From positions 992,001-1,056,000 of the forward strand of contig CAVQYQ010000006.1 of NCBI GenBank assembly GCA_963718195.1: a stretch of 64,000 bases of DNA, read 5' to 3'. A program made the translations under genes and the position numbers. Within the stretch, counting starts at the first letter, position 1. The number at the start of each line of letters is the position of its first letter. Positions 54,865 to 63,641 of this stretch are shown piece by piece. The notes beneath the pieces are model-generated. The model was given only the letters and a program-made list of their open reading frames with translations. It was not told the origin of the DNA and did no database searches. This stretch comes from MADRE3 sp963718195 (GTDB taxonomy: Bacteria > Desulfobacterota > Desulfobulbia > Desulfobulbales > Desulfocapsaceae).

Positions 54865-56168
54865 TGACAGAGGGTAAAACAAAGGGACGTGGATCGCTGT
54901 TTTCAGATTTTCTGATTCATATTCACCCACGGACTGTACCTGCAGAGACCCTGAGATTTTCGTTAAGTCTCGGACTCGGGGGAATGGCACTGACACTGCT
55001 CTGTGTACTCTTTTTTACCGGCCTCTTCCAGCTCTTGATGTATACACCCCGAACCGATGCCGCATACCGTTCCATACAGCTGATGTACACTGAAATCCCG
55101 CTTGGCGGGTGGGTCAGAAATATTCATTTCTGGGCCGGAAACCTGCTTGTCATTGTTGCTGCGCTGCACCTGTTGAGGGTGTTTCTAACCGGTGCCCTAA
55201 CTGGTGGCAGGCAATTGAACTGGATTGTGGGACTGGTATTGTTATTTCTTGTACTTTTTGCAAATTTCAGCGGTTACCTGTTGCCATGGGACCAGCTGGC
55301 CTACTGGGCTGTAACTATTTTTACCGGAATGTTTGAATATATCCCCTTTGTCGGAACCTGGCTCATGCATCTTCTGCGTGGTGGGGAGACAGTGGGAGCC
55401 TTTACGCTCGCTAATTTTTATGCGATTCATGTTGGTATTATTCCTTTCTGTTTCGTGATTTTCTGTGTCTGGCACTTCTGGCTTGTGAGGAAGGCCGGAG
55501 GGCTGGTAAGGAAGGTGCAGACTGACCATAATGAGAGGTCTGAACGGGTGCCGGCAGTTCCGGATCTGCTCAGTCGTGAGGCGGCGGTTGGCTTTGGTCT
55601 TATTGGCATACTCCTGCTTTTTTCCTCCGTTTTTGATGCACCGCTCGATGATCCGGCTAATCCGGCAATGAGCCCGAATCCTGCAAAAGCAGCCTGGTAT
55701 TTTCTGGGATTACAGGAATTGTTAATGCACCTGCATCCGGTCATCGTTATTTGTGTCATTCCTCTGCTCTGCCTGATCGTTCTCGTTTTGCTCCCCTACA
55801 TGGGAGGTACTGTTTTGCCAGCAGCCCAATGGTTCGGCGGTACCGGTGGAAGTTTCAAGCTTTTGGGAGGTCTGGGATGTGGAACAGCGATGACGTTTTT
55901 TCTCGTTTTTCTCGATGATAGGCTGATTCACACCGCCGGATCTCAGCAGGGTGGGGGAGACATCTGGTTCAGGGGAATCATCCCTCTGCTGTTGTTTACC
56001 TTTTTCCTGTTTGTGGTTCACCAGGTTTTGCTGCGGAGAGGCAAAATGTCACATCCACAGGTTGTTCTCGTTTTAGCCGGAATCGTGACTGGAATCATCC
56101 TCAGCCTCACCGCCATTGGCATCTGGTTTCGAGGGCCGGGGATGCAGCTTGTTTTGCCTTTTGGGTAA
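54864..56168 (+). CDS. Cytochrome b of a bc-type quinol oxidoreductase
   Basis: A 434-aa integral membrane subunit with about nine helices. Haem-ligand histidine pairs are visible in helix B (IHFWAGNLLVIVAALHLLRV) and helix D (YAIHVGIIPFCFVIFCVWHF), each 13 residues apart. YLLPWDQLAYWAVTIFTGMF is the Qo-side helix region. The Qo motif usually written PEWY reads AAWY in NPAKAAWYFLGLQELL, which lacks the glutamate, as in several anaerobe cytochrome b lineages. Extra helices follow after residue 340. First secure gene of an operon with Rieske and multihaem cytochrome genes. Confidence 0.9.
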   Translation: MTEGKTKGRGSLFSDFLIHIHPRTVPAETLRFSLSLGLGGMALTLLCVLFFTGLFQLLMYTPRTDAAYRSIQLMYTEIPLGGWVRNIHFWAGNLLVIVAALHLLRVFLTGALTGGRQLNWIVGLVLLFLVLFANFSGYLLPWDQLAYWAVTIFTGMFEYIPFVGTWLMHLLRGGETVGAFTLANFYAIHVGIIPFCFVIFCVWHFWLVRKAGGLVRKVQTDHNERSERVPAVPDLLSREAAVGFGLIGILLLFSSVFDAPLDDPANPAMSPNPAKAAWYFLGLQELLMHLHPVIVICVIPLLCLIVLVLLPYMGGTVLPAAQWFGGTGGSFKLLGGLGCGTAMTFFLVFLDDRLIHTAGSQQGGGDIWFRGIIPLLLFTFFLFVVHQVLLRRGKMSHPQVVLVLAGIVTGIILSLTAIGIWFRGPGMQLVLPFG

Positions 56169-56178
56169 GGGAGAAGAT

Positions 56179-56691
56179 ATGAAAACAAGAGAGGACCAGC
56201 AGGCGGGCGATAAGAGTCGGACAAGAAGAACCTTTCTTAATCGTCTCTGGGCATTTTTGGGGGTGCTTGCCTGTATTGAAATTGGATGGCTGGGCAGCTC
56301 TATTCTGCGTTCAAGAAAAACAAGATCTATATCTGCTCATTCAGACGACCTGGTGGAGGCAGGATCGGTTGGTGATTTTAAACCGGCCAGCGTAACCCCG
56401 ATTCCACAGGGGCAGTTTTATCTTGCCTGTCTTGAAGATGGCAGTTTCCTGGCCCTGTCAAGAACCTGCACACATCTTGGCTGCTCACTTCCATGGGATG
56501 ATAAGCAACAGAAATTCATCTGTCCCTGCCATGGTTCCACCTTTGATATCAGAGGAGAACCACTGACTTCACCAGCCACAAGGCCACTGGATTATTATCC
56601 GGTACGGATCGAAAACGGCAGAGTGAAAGTATTTGCCTCGAACGGCAAAAGACGGGGCTCATTTGAACCTGAACAAACGGTCAGGATATAA
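56179..56691 (+). CDS. Rieske [2Fe-2S] protein
   Basis: A 170-aa subunit from the ATG at 56179 (GGGAGAAGAT upstream). The N-terminus has a Tat-like TRRTFLNRLWAFLG and a membrane anchor. The cluster-binding boxes are CTHLGC and CPCHGS, with FDIRGEPLTSPATRPLDYYP following. It takes electrons from quinol at the cytochrome b Qo site and passes them to cytochrome c. Ten bases separate it from cytochrome b, and its stop touches the next start. Confidence 0.93.
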   Translation: MKTREDQQAGDKSRTRRTFLNRLWAFLGVLACIEIGWLGSSILRSRKTRSISAHSDDLVEAGSVGDFKPASVTPIPQGQFYLACLEDGSFLALSRTCTHLGCSLPWDDKQQKFICPCHGSTFDIRGEPLTSPATRPLDYYPVRIENGRVKVFASNGKRRGSFEPEQTVRI

Positions 56692-56692
56692 G

Positions 56693-58999
56693 ATGAGTGA
56701 CAGGTCAACAGCCGACAGGAACGCTGATTCCTCAAAGATGGTCCACCGACTTGAAATAGTAGCAATCATCTCGGTTCTGCTCATACTTGGTTCGCCTTTT
56801 ATCTATCTCGCCCGGGATAATCACAGGATAACTCCCGCCCAACCGGGAGCTGCAGCATTTGTCGGCAGCAAAGGGTGCGTGGCCTGTCACCAAACAGAAT
56901 TTGATAAGTGGCGCGGCTCGCATCATGATCTGGCGATGGACGTGGCCACTGAAGAAACGGTACTCGGTGATTTTGAGAATCAATCGTTCACCGATCCGTA
57001 TAATAGTGTTACAAGCCTTTTCTATCGGGAAAAGGGTGCATTCATGGTCGAGACAGAGGGGCCCGATGGTGAAATGGGACGCTTTGAAATCACCCATGTA
57101 TTCGGGGTATATCCACTGCAGCAATACCTGGTTCCGTTTCCCGGAGGGCGGTTGCAGTGTCTCAATATTGCCTGGGACTCAAGGGACTCCCGCTGGTATC
57201 GACTCCCCCCCTATGAGGTCGAGGACAGCCAGGACTGGCTGCACTGGACAAAGGGTGGGCAGACCTGGAACGGCATGTGTGCCGAGTGTCATTCAACTCG
57301 GCTCCAGAAAGGATTTGATATCGAGAACAACTCGTATTCGACCCGCTGGTTTGAAATTGATGTCGGCTGCGAAGCATGCCATGGTCCAGGTTCCAGCCAT
57401 ATCACCTGGGCGGAAAAGCCAGCCCTTGCCCGGCCACCGTTGGACAACTACGGGTTGGTTGTTGCATCCGGTAACGATGCCAAATCTGGCCAGATAACAA
57501 CCTGTGCGCCCTGTCATTCCAGGCGCTTTCAGCTTGGAGATAACGATCACGGGCCTGGCGATCTGCTCGACAAGATGGTACCAACGCTCCTTGAGGATGG
57601 CCTCTATTACCCCGATGGCCAGATTCTTGAGGAGGTGTATGTCTATGGATCTTTTACCCAGAGCAAGATGTATATGAAGGGGGTTGTCTGCAGCGACTGT
57701 CATGACATACACAGCCTGGAACTCCACAGGAAAGGCAACGATCTCTGTCTGCAGTGTCATCGGGGCGAGGAATATGATACGGAAAAACATCATTTCCATA
57801 AACGTGAACATGAAGGAAAACCAAGTGAGGGGTATCTTTGTGTCAAATGCCATATGCCTGGCCGTACCTATATGGGAGTGGATTATCGACCTGATCACAG
57901 TCTGCGGATTCCCCGACCGGATTTGAGCCTGAAAATTGAATCACCAAACAGTTGTTCCGCCCAGGGGTGCCATGACAATAAGCCAGCAGCGTGGTCGGCT
58001 GAGCATTACACCAAATGGTATGGAGAGAAACGAAAACCTCACTACGGTGAAATTTTTGCAGGCGCCAGAAAAAGAAATCCTGAATCCGGAAAGGAGCTCG
58101 TCAAGTTGGTCAATGACGGGCTGTCACCAGTCATTGTCCGAGCAACCGCACTATCCCTGCTCAACGGATACCCCGGAGATGAGTCGGAGGCTACCTTTCA
58201 GAGGGCCCTGCAGGATCCGGAAGGGCTGCTGCGCTATACGGCCATTCGCTCCATGGGACCGGTTAGCCAGCAGACACTTCTGTCACTCATTGCTCCCAAG
58301 CTCTACGACGAGCTGAAGGCTGTCAGGATGGAGGCCGCTGTGAGGCTTGCTGCAATTCCTGAATCATCGCTGCGGCGAGATGATCGGGATGCCTTTAAAC
58401 AGGCCTTGGCTGAGTATCGACAGGCGATGCTCTATAATGCGGACTTTGCCCCTCAGCGCTACAATCTCGGTAACCTGGCAATTTCCCAGGGTGACAGTGA
58501 AACCGGTATATCGCTGTTTGAACAGGCGTTACAGATCGATGAGCTGTTTTTTCCGGCGAAGGTGAATCTTGCCATGGAACTCAACCGTCGGGGCGACAAT
58601 GACAGGGCTGCAAAGCTGCTCAGGGAGGCTTTCAACCAGAACCCGCAACACTACGAGATTGCCTACTCGCTTGGTCTGCTGCTGGCGGAAATGGATAATC
58701 TTTCAGCTGCGGCACGCTATCTCGGGCAGGCCGCAGACGGCATGCCGTGGTATTCCCGTGCCAGGTATAATCAGGCCCTGGCACTCCTGAAAATGGAGAA
58801 GTGGGGGGAGGGGATCGCTGCTCTGCAGAAAGCAGTCATGGCAGAGCCCGCCAACGAGGAATACTTTGTGACCCTTGCTAATCTTTATCTGAGCAGCGGA
58901 CGAGTCGAACAGGCCAGGCGATTGGCAGCCCAGGTGCTTGAACTGGTCCCGCAGCACGCGAGCGCCGCTGAATTACAAAAAAACATCTCAGAAAAATAA
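56693..58999 (+). CDS. Multihaem cytochrome c fused to HEAT/TPR-like repeats
   Basis: A 768-aa exported protein with one N-terminal membrane anchor (VAIISVLLILGSPFIYLA). Haem-binding motifs in order: CVACH, CAECH, CEACH, CAPCH, CSDCH, CLQCH, CVKCH, and one variant CSAQGCH (CX4CH), so up to eight haems, in a cytochrome c554-like arrangement (VGCEACHGPGSSH). Residues about 460-560 form HEAT-like helices (VIVRATALSLLNGYPGDESE) and 590-765 TPR repeats (GDSETGISLFEQALQIDELF). It replaces cytochrome c1 in this operon and would carry electrons from the Rieske centre onward. Confidence 0.9.
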   Translation: MSDRSTADRNADSSKMVHRLEIVAIISVLLILGSPFIYLARDNHRITPAQPGAAAFVGSKGCVACHQTEFDKWRGSHHDLAMDVATEETVLGDFENQSFTDPYNSVTSLFYREKGAFMVETEGPDGEMGRFEITHVFGVYPLQQYLVPFPGGRLQCLNIAWDSRDSRWYRLPPYEVEDSQDWLHWTKGGQTWNGMCAECHSTRLQKGFDIENNSYSTRWFEIDVGCEACHGPGSSHITWAEKPALARPPLDNYGLVVASGNDAKSGQITTCAPCHSRRFQLGDNDHGPGDLLDKMVPTLLEDGLYYPDGQILEEVYVYGSFTQSKMYMKGVVCSDCHDIHSLELHRKGNDLCLQCHRGEEYDTEKHHFHKREHEGKPSEGYLCVKCHMPGRTYMGVDYRPDHSLRIPRPDLSLKIESPNSCSAQGCHDNKPAAWSAEHYTKWYGEKRKPHYGEIFAGARKRNPESGKELVKLVNDGLSPVIVRATALSLLNGYPGDESEATFQRALQDPEGLLRYTAIRSMGPVSQQTLLSLIAPKLYDELKAVRMEAAVRLAAIPESSLRRDDRDAFKQALAEYRQAMLYNADFAPQRYNLGNLAISQGDSETGISLFEQALQIDELFFPAKVNLAMELNRRGDNDRAAKLLREAFNQNPQHYEIAYSLGLLLAEMDNLSAAARYLGQAADGMPWYSRARYNQALALLKMEKWGEGIAALQKAVMAEPANEEYFVTLANLYLSSGRVEQARRLAAQVLELVPQHASAAELQKNISEK

Positions 59000-59070
59000 G
59001 GAGTCTCTCCCAGGTGCTCTCCCGTATCACCGGGTCTCGCTGAAAAACCGGGCGATACAGGGGGCGTGGC

Positions 59071-61356
59071 CTAGAGAATCATATCTTTTCTACTCACATT
59101 CTGGCGTGCTTTCAGGGCGGCAAGCGTGGTGAGGTTATAGATATTGTCTGCTTTTGAACCCCGTTCAACGATGTGAGCTGATTTTTCAAGACCAACCAGG
59201 ATTGGCCCGATGGCGTCTACCTCCCCGAGCCGCATGAAGAGTTTGTAGGCAATGTTTGCTGCATTGAGATCTGGAAAAATCAGAATATTGGGTTCTCCTT
59301 TCAGGGTCGAAAAGGGAAATATCTCATCTCGCAACTCGGTATTAAAGGCAATGTTCGCCTGTATCTCACCCTCTATCTCCAGGTCAGGGGACATTTCTTT
59401 GGCAAGCTCTGTTGCCCGAGCGACAGAAATAGCGCTCGGTGTGTCAGATGAACCGAAATTTGAATAGGAGAGCATTGCAATCTTGGGTGCAATATCGAAT
59501 TCCTTGACAAATTCAGCGACAGAGATGGCGATCTCTGCCAGCTGCTGCTCGTCTGGATAAATATTTACGGCCGTGTCAGCAAAAAAGAGTGTTCGGTTCT
59601 TGAATACCATCATGTAAACACTGGCTACCGTTTTTTTCTCGGTACTTTTTCTGATGCAGGAGAGTACCCGTCTTACCGCATATGGGTAGGGCAGTGACTG
59701 GCCGTAAATCATGCAGTCCACATCACCGCTGCTGAGCATCATTGCGCCAAAATATCCGGCATCTCGACGCATCATGTCGACTGCATATGGCACGGTGATA
59801 CCTTTGCGATATTTTCGTGAGTGATACTCAAAGGCGTATTTATTTACGAGATCCGTCTCTTCTGCTGGATCGATAATTTCCATCGAGTGATCAACAGCCC
59901 CATATCGGTGGATCAATTCTTCAATTTCACGCTTGTTGCCAAGGAGTACCGGAGTTGCCAGGTTTTCATCCATCACCTGGATGGCGGCTCGGATGATGTT
60001 TTTGTTGTTCCCTTCGGGATAGACAACGCGCACCGGTTCTTTCTTTACCCGTTTGGTTACATAACGCAGGATTGATTTTGAGATGCCAAGGGTTGATTCC
60101 AGATGTTCGGTGTATTTCTCAATGTCGTCGATCGGTTTTCGGGCAATATTACTCTCTATTGCCGCACGGGCAACTGCGGGGGCGATACGCAGCAGGGCGC
60201 GGGGATCAAACGGGGTCGGGATCAGGTATTCCGGGCCAAACTGGAAATGCTCGGCTCCGTATGCCCTTAAAACCTGGTCGGGAACCTCTTCCTTGGCAAG
60301 AGCTGCGATCGCCTTTACTGCGGCAATTTTCATTTCCGTATTAATTGATTTGGCCCGTACGTCAAGCGCCCCCCTGAATAGAAAAGGAAAACAGAGGACA
60401 TTGTTTACCTGGTTCGGATAGTCACTGCGTCCGGTGGCGATGATGCAGTCAGGCCGAGCTTTCAGAGCTTCGGGATAGGAAATTTCAGGCTCCGGGTTGG
60501 CGAGGGCAAAAATTACCGGTTTTTCAGCCATCGATTTTACCATTTCTGGGGTGAGGGCGCCGGCTACACTTACCCCGCAGAACAGGTCGGCGCCATTGAC
60601 CGCATCTGCCAGGGTTCGATGGCTGGTATCACGGGCAAAGCGCTGCTTATAAGGGTTCATGGATACGTCTCTGCCCGTGTAAATCACGCCCTTTGAGTCA
60701 CAGAGCAGCAGGTTTTCCTTTTTCAGCCCGAGATCGACGAACATCTGGGCACAGGCCAGCCCTGCAGCCCCGGCACCATTAAAGACCGCTTTCACCTCTG
60801 AGATATTCTTGCCGGTAACCTCAAGGGCATTGAGGAAGGCGGCACCCGTGATAATCGCGGTACCATGTTGATCGTCATGGAAGACAGGTATGTCAACTTT
60901 TGCCTTCAGGGTTTCTTCGATATAAAAACACTCAGGTGCCTTGATATCTTCAAGATTAATCCCGCCAAAGGTAGGAGAAATCAATTCGCACGTCCTGATA
61001 AATTCATCGGGGTCCTCGGTGTCAACTTCGATATCAAAGACATCGATATCGGCGAATTTCTTAAAGAGTGCACCTTTGCCTTCCATAACCGGTTTTCCAG
61101 CGACTGCTCCGATGTTGCCAAGCCCAAGCACTGCGGTACCGTTGGAAATCACCGCAACCAGGTTGCCTTTTGCGGTATACTCATAGGCGTCCTCTTTGTT
61201 GGCGGCTATCTCCTCACAGGGCCGGGCAACGCCGGGACTATAGGCAAGTGAGAGATCTTTCTGGGTTGAGAACGGTTTTGTGACGATAACTTCGATTTTT
61301 CCTTTCCGGCCTTGCCGGTGATACTGGAGCGATTCTGAATAAATATCTGTGGCCAT
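59071..61356 (-). CDS. maeB: Malic enzyme with phosphotransacetylase-like C-terminal domain
   Basis: A 761-aa enzyme that converts malate to pyruvate with NAD(P)+. The malic domain (1-160) includes LSLAYSPGVARPCEEIA and VFHDDQHGTAIITGAAFLNA; the NAD(P) domain (160-420) shows VFNGAGAAGLACAQMFVDLG and ALANPEPEISYPEALKA. Residues 430-761 are the PTA-like domain (VVYPEGNNKNIIRAAIQVMD, MMLSSGDVDCMIYGQSLPYP), which in MaeB is regulatory and binds acetyl-CoA. GGGGGAAAATCG precedes the start. Two FadR-like operators lie upstream. Confidence 0.95.
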   Translation of the reverse strand: MATDIYSESLQYHRQGRKGKIEVIVTKPFSTQKDLSLAYSPGVARPCEEIAANKEDAYEYTAKGNLVAVISNGTAVLGLGNIGAVAGKPVMEGKGALFKKFADIDVFDIEVDTEDPDEFIRTCELISPTFGGINLEDIKAPECFYIEETLKAKVDIPVFHDDQHGTAIITGAAFLNALEVTGKNISEVKAVFNGAGAAGLACAQMFVDLGLKKENLLLCDSKGVIYTGRDVSMNPYKQRFARDTSHRTLADAVNGADLFCGVSVAGALTPEMVKSMAEKPVIFALANPEPEISYPEALKARPDCIIATGRSDYPNQVNNVLCFPFLFRGALDVRAKSINTEMKIAAVKAIAALAKEEVPDQVLRAYGAEHFQFGPEYLIPTPFDPRALLRIAPAVARAAIESNIARKPIDDIEKYTEHLESTLGISKSILRYVTKRVKKEPVRVVYPEGNNKNIIRAAIQVMDENLATPVLLGNKREIEELIHRYGAVDHSMEIIDPAEETDLVNKYAFEYHSRKYRKGITVPYAVDMMRRDAGYFGAMMLSSGDVDCMIYGQSLPYPYAVRRVLSCIRKSTEKKTVASVYMMVFKNRTLFFADTAVNIYPDEQQLAEIAISVAEFVKEFDIAPKIAMLSYSNFGSSDTPSAISVARATELAKEMSPDLEIEGEIQANIAFNTELRDEIFPFSTLKGEPNILIFPDLNAANIAYKLFMRLGEVDAIGPILVGLEKSAHIVERGSKADNIYNLTTLAALKARQNVSRKDMIL

Positions 61357-61413
61357 CGATTTTCCCCCTTATTACCTGCAGCAAAATAGAATTGAGTTTA
61401 GTCATAAAATATA

Positions 61414-61428
61414 ACTGGACATACCAGT
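61414..61428. promoter_or_regulatory. FadR/LldR-like operator, maeB promoter (proximal)
   Basis: ACTGG and CCAGT form an inverted repeat with a 5-nt spacer (ACATA), 58 bases upstream of the maeB start. It is close to the TGGT-N3-ACCA operator type used by FadR-subfamily GntR regulators, with one substitution. Confidence 0.5.
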
Positions 61429-61465
61429 AAAATAATAAAAAACATATTGAAACAGCATGTTAATC

Positions 61466-61478
61466 CTGGTAAGACCAG
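61466..61478. promoter_or_regulatory. FadR/LldR-like operator, maeB promoter (distal)
   Basis: CTGGT-AAG-ACCAG is a perfect inverted repeat matching the TGGT-N3-ACCA operator pattern, 52 bases from the proximal site (about five helical turns), which would allow cooperative binding or looping. Confidence 0.55.
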
Positions 61479-61806
61479 TTGTCAACAAGGCTATTTAACA
61501 TATAATATATGCTTAATATCAAGTCCACTCTTATTTATGGTCTGCTCAAAAGGTCCATATTATAGAGAAATAGTGAGAATGTTGTAATTATTCAATCAAT
61601 CAGTGTTTGAACTGCAAATAAATTAATGGTACAAAAAGTCGGATATAAAAAGTAAACGGCAGAAAATGTCTGAAAAACATCGGTTTTGGTTCACTTGAAT
61701 TGGAGGCGATACATGCTCTGCGTGCACCATTATTTTTCACTACAAATGATCAGGGGGGAGAGGAACAGAAAGGACTCCCGCTGAGTTAAATTAAAAGGAG
61801 AAAAGA

Positions 61807-62295
61807 ATGAGCATTTTTGAATTTGCAATGAAGATGGAGCAGGATGGTGAGAAATTTTACCGGGACCTTGCGGGGAAGACGACAAACGCAGGCTTAAAGC
61901 AGATTTTTACCTATCTTGCTGATGAAGAAGTGAAACATTACACTCTGTTCAAGGGGCTTCTGGAACGCCAACCCTCAGATTACGAATCGACAGATATCCT
62001 TGCGGATTCAAAAAATGTGTTTGCCCAGATGAAAGAGAGTGGTTCTGTTGACGTAACCGATGATGCCTCGCAGCTTGAAGCGTATAAACAGGCATTGGAA
62101 TGGGAGAAAAAAGCGTACGAATTTTTTGAAGAAAAATGTGCTGAAGCAACTGACCCGAAAGAAAAGAAATTTTTAGAAACGATCGCCAAAGAAGAGCGAC
62201 GTCATTATCGCCTCATCGATGGCATAATAGAATTTATCGCTCGTCCTGAGAGCTGGGTTGAAAATGCTGAATTCAACCAACTAACTGATTATTAA
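61807..62295 (+). CDS. Rubrerythrin-like ferritin-family protein
   Basis: A 162-aa four-helix protein with diiron-type ligands: FEFAMKMEQDGEKFYRDLAG (E), LADEEVKHYTLFKGL (ExxH), ALEWEKKAYEFFEEKCAE and AKEERRHYRLIDGIIEF (second ExxH). It lacks the C-terminal rubredoxin domain of classic rubrerythrin. Such proteins reduce peroxide or store/handle iron in anaerobes. A terminator follows. Confidence 0.88.
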   Translation: MSIFEFAMKMEQDGEKFYRDLAGKTTNAGLKQIFTYLADEEVKHYTLFKGLLERQPSDYESTDILADSKNVFAQMKESGSVDVTDDASQLEAYKQALEWEKKAYEFFEEKCAEATDPKEKKFLETIAKEERRHYRLIDGIIEFIARPESWVENAEFNQLTDY

Positions 62296-62322
62296 AATAT
62301 TCCTGTTATTGCAGGTATCTTG

Positions 62323-62355
62323 AAGCCGGTAAATTTGACCTTTACCGGCTTTTTC
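62323..62355 (+). terminator. Intrinsic terminator after the rubrerythrin-like gene
   Basis: AAGCCGGTAAA pairs perfectly with TTTACCGGCTT over a 7-nt loop and runs into TTTTTC, 28 bases after the stop codon. Confidence 0.85.
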
Positions 62356-62512
62356 TATCGTGCTGTTGGAATGGCGCGTTTTGCTTTCTTCATCACCTGT
62401 CGATCATCAACCAACCGCAACTGGCCAATCATCCTCAAACCATCAGAATCTATCCTCACAATCGTTTTTGTGAAAATAGCGTAGCATCTCTTTTCAATTC
62501 TTTGTTACTCCA

Positions 62513-62941
62513 TCAGGGCACGACCAGAACCGGACAATAAATAGTGTTGAGCACCTTGTGGGTGACACTGCCGAGAAACAGACCCGAAATTTCCGAGTGA
62601 CCATGTGATCCCATGATGATCAGGTCGAATTTTTTTGATTTTGCCAGGTTTGTTAACATCGTTCCCGGGGCGCCGGACAGTATTTCTGTGTCGTGATCGA
62701 TTCCGGCTTTGGCAAGTGCCAGAGAGGTTTGATTAAGAACCTCCGCCGCCTGCCTAGCAACATTATTTTTCAGTTGATCTATGAGCGTCTCGGAAACATC
62801 CGGCATGTGTCCGAGCCATTCATAGCAGCTGACAGCGGTTACCTTAGCACCCGTTTTCTGGGCGAGATAGATCGCATATTCAATTGCATTATTGGAGTAG
62901 CTTGAGCCATCGACGGGAAGCAGTATTTGAGTGAATTGCAT
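62513..62941 (-). CDS. Universal stress protein (UspA family)
   Basis: A 142-aa Usp domain from the ATG at 62941 (AGGAGGTTTTC upstream). ILLPVDGSSYSNNAIEYAIY is the N-terminal strand-helix, and the ATP-binding loop is IMGSHGHSEISGLFLGSVTH followed by CPVLVVP. It is the ATP-binding subtype. Role in stress or energy limitation; no operon partner. Confidence 0.93.
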   Translation of the reverse strand: MQFTQILLPVDGSSYSNNAIEYAIYLAQKTGAKVTAVSCYEWLGHMPDVSETLIDQLKNNVARQAAEVLNQTSLALAKAGIDHDTEILSGAPGTMLTNLAKSKKFDLIIMGSHGHSEISGLFLGSVTHKVLNTIYCPVLVVP

Positions 62942-63152
62942 GAAAACCTCCTGAATAAAAGAATGGAGAGGACCCGGTAAAACACGCATCACAAAATTTT
63001 TGACATATACAAATTATAAGTCGGAAAAGGGTCTTAGGCAATGCAGTACAGGATTATACCGGAGGGCAGTTGTTGTAAAAGAGGGGAAGGTGTGCCCGGG
63101 TAAATGCAGTTACCCGGGTGGAACAGCCTTCGTGCTCGTCGATGGGGCATGA

Positions 63153-63452
63153 TTATTCCAGTTTATTCTTTACACTCTCAATTTTATCGAGCATTGATTG
63201 GTTCTTGTCTGTCCTGGTGCCAACCTTGATGGAACTGGTGATCCGCGGTACTCCCATTTCATGCAGCGTCTGGTGGCACTCTTTGACCGCCTTGAAAACA
63301 GTGTCCCAGTCCCCCTCAATATTGGTTCCATAAGCATGCAGATTTGATTTCAAGCCTGCCTTATTAATTATTTTGTGGCAAGCCGCAATATATTTGGAGA
63401 CAGAAAGTCCTGAACCAAAAGGTGATACGGTTAAATCAACAATAACATTCAT
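63153..63452 (-). CDS. MTH1187/YkoF-type thiamine-binding-like protein
   Basis: A 99-aa ferredoxin-like-fold protein from the ATG at 63452 (AGGAGGAC upstream): MNVIVDLTVSPFGSGLSVSK, KSNLHAYGTNIEGDWDTVFK, VKECHQTLHEMGVPRITSSI and KVGTRTDKNQSMLDKIESVK. The family (MTH1187/YqgV, DUF77) binds thiamine or its parts in some members; the physiological role is not settled. Confidence 0.88.
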   Translation of the reverse strand: MNVIVDLTVSPFGSGLSVSKYIAACHKIINKAGLKSNLHAYGTNIEGDWDTVFKAVKECHQTLHEMGVPRITSSIKVGTRTDKNQSMLDKIESVKNKLE

Positions 63453-63601
63453 TTTGTCCTCCTTTGTCGATGCAGTGACAGGATGTCCGAGAAGACTGCG
63501 GTATCTGATATTTAACAACCACTATATCTTTTTCTGTTGGAATATCCAGGATAATTGATTATGGTTTCACCGAAAATTTGTTGTATTGCTTTGTGTTTAG
63601 G

Positions 63602-63614
63602 CTGGTATGACCAG
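63602..63614. promoter_or_regulatory. TGGT-N3-ACCA operator ahead of the chelatase-like gene
   Basis: CTGGT-ATG-ACCAG is a perfect inverted repeat identical in arms to the distal maeB operator and ends 27 bases before the start codon, a position suited to repression. Confidence 0.5.
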
Positions 63615-63641
63615 TTACATTCAGGTGGAATTGTTATTATT

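Larger units (their letters stand above)
61357..61806. other. Divergent intergenic region of maeB and the rubrerythrin-like gene
   Basis: A 450-bp AT-rich gap. It holds the two CTGG...CCAG operators on the maeB side; the rubrerythrin-like side has AAAAGGAGAAAAG as ribosome binding site and no further recognisable element. Confidence 0.45.
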
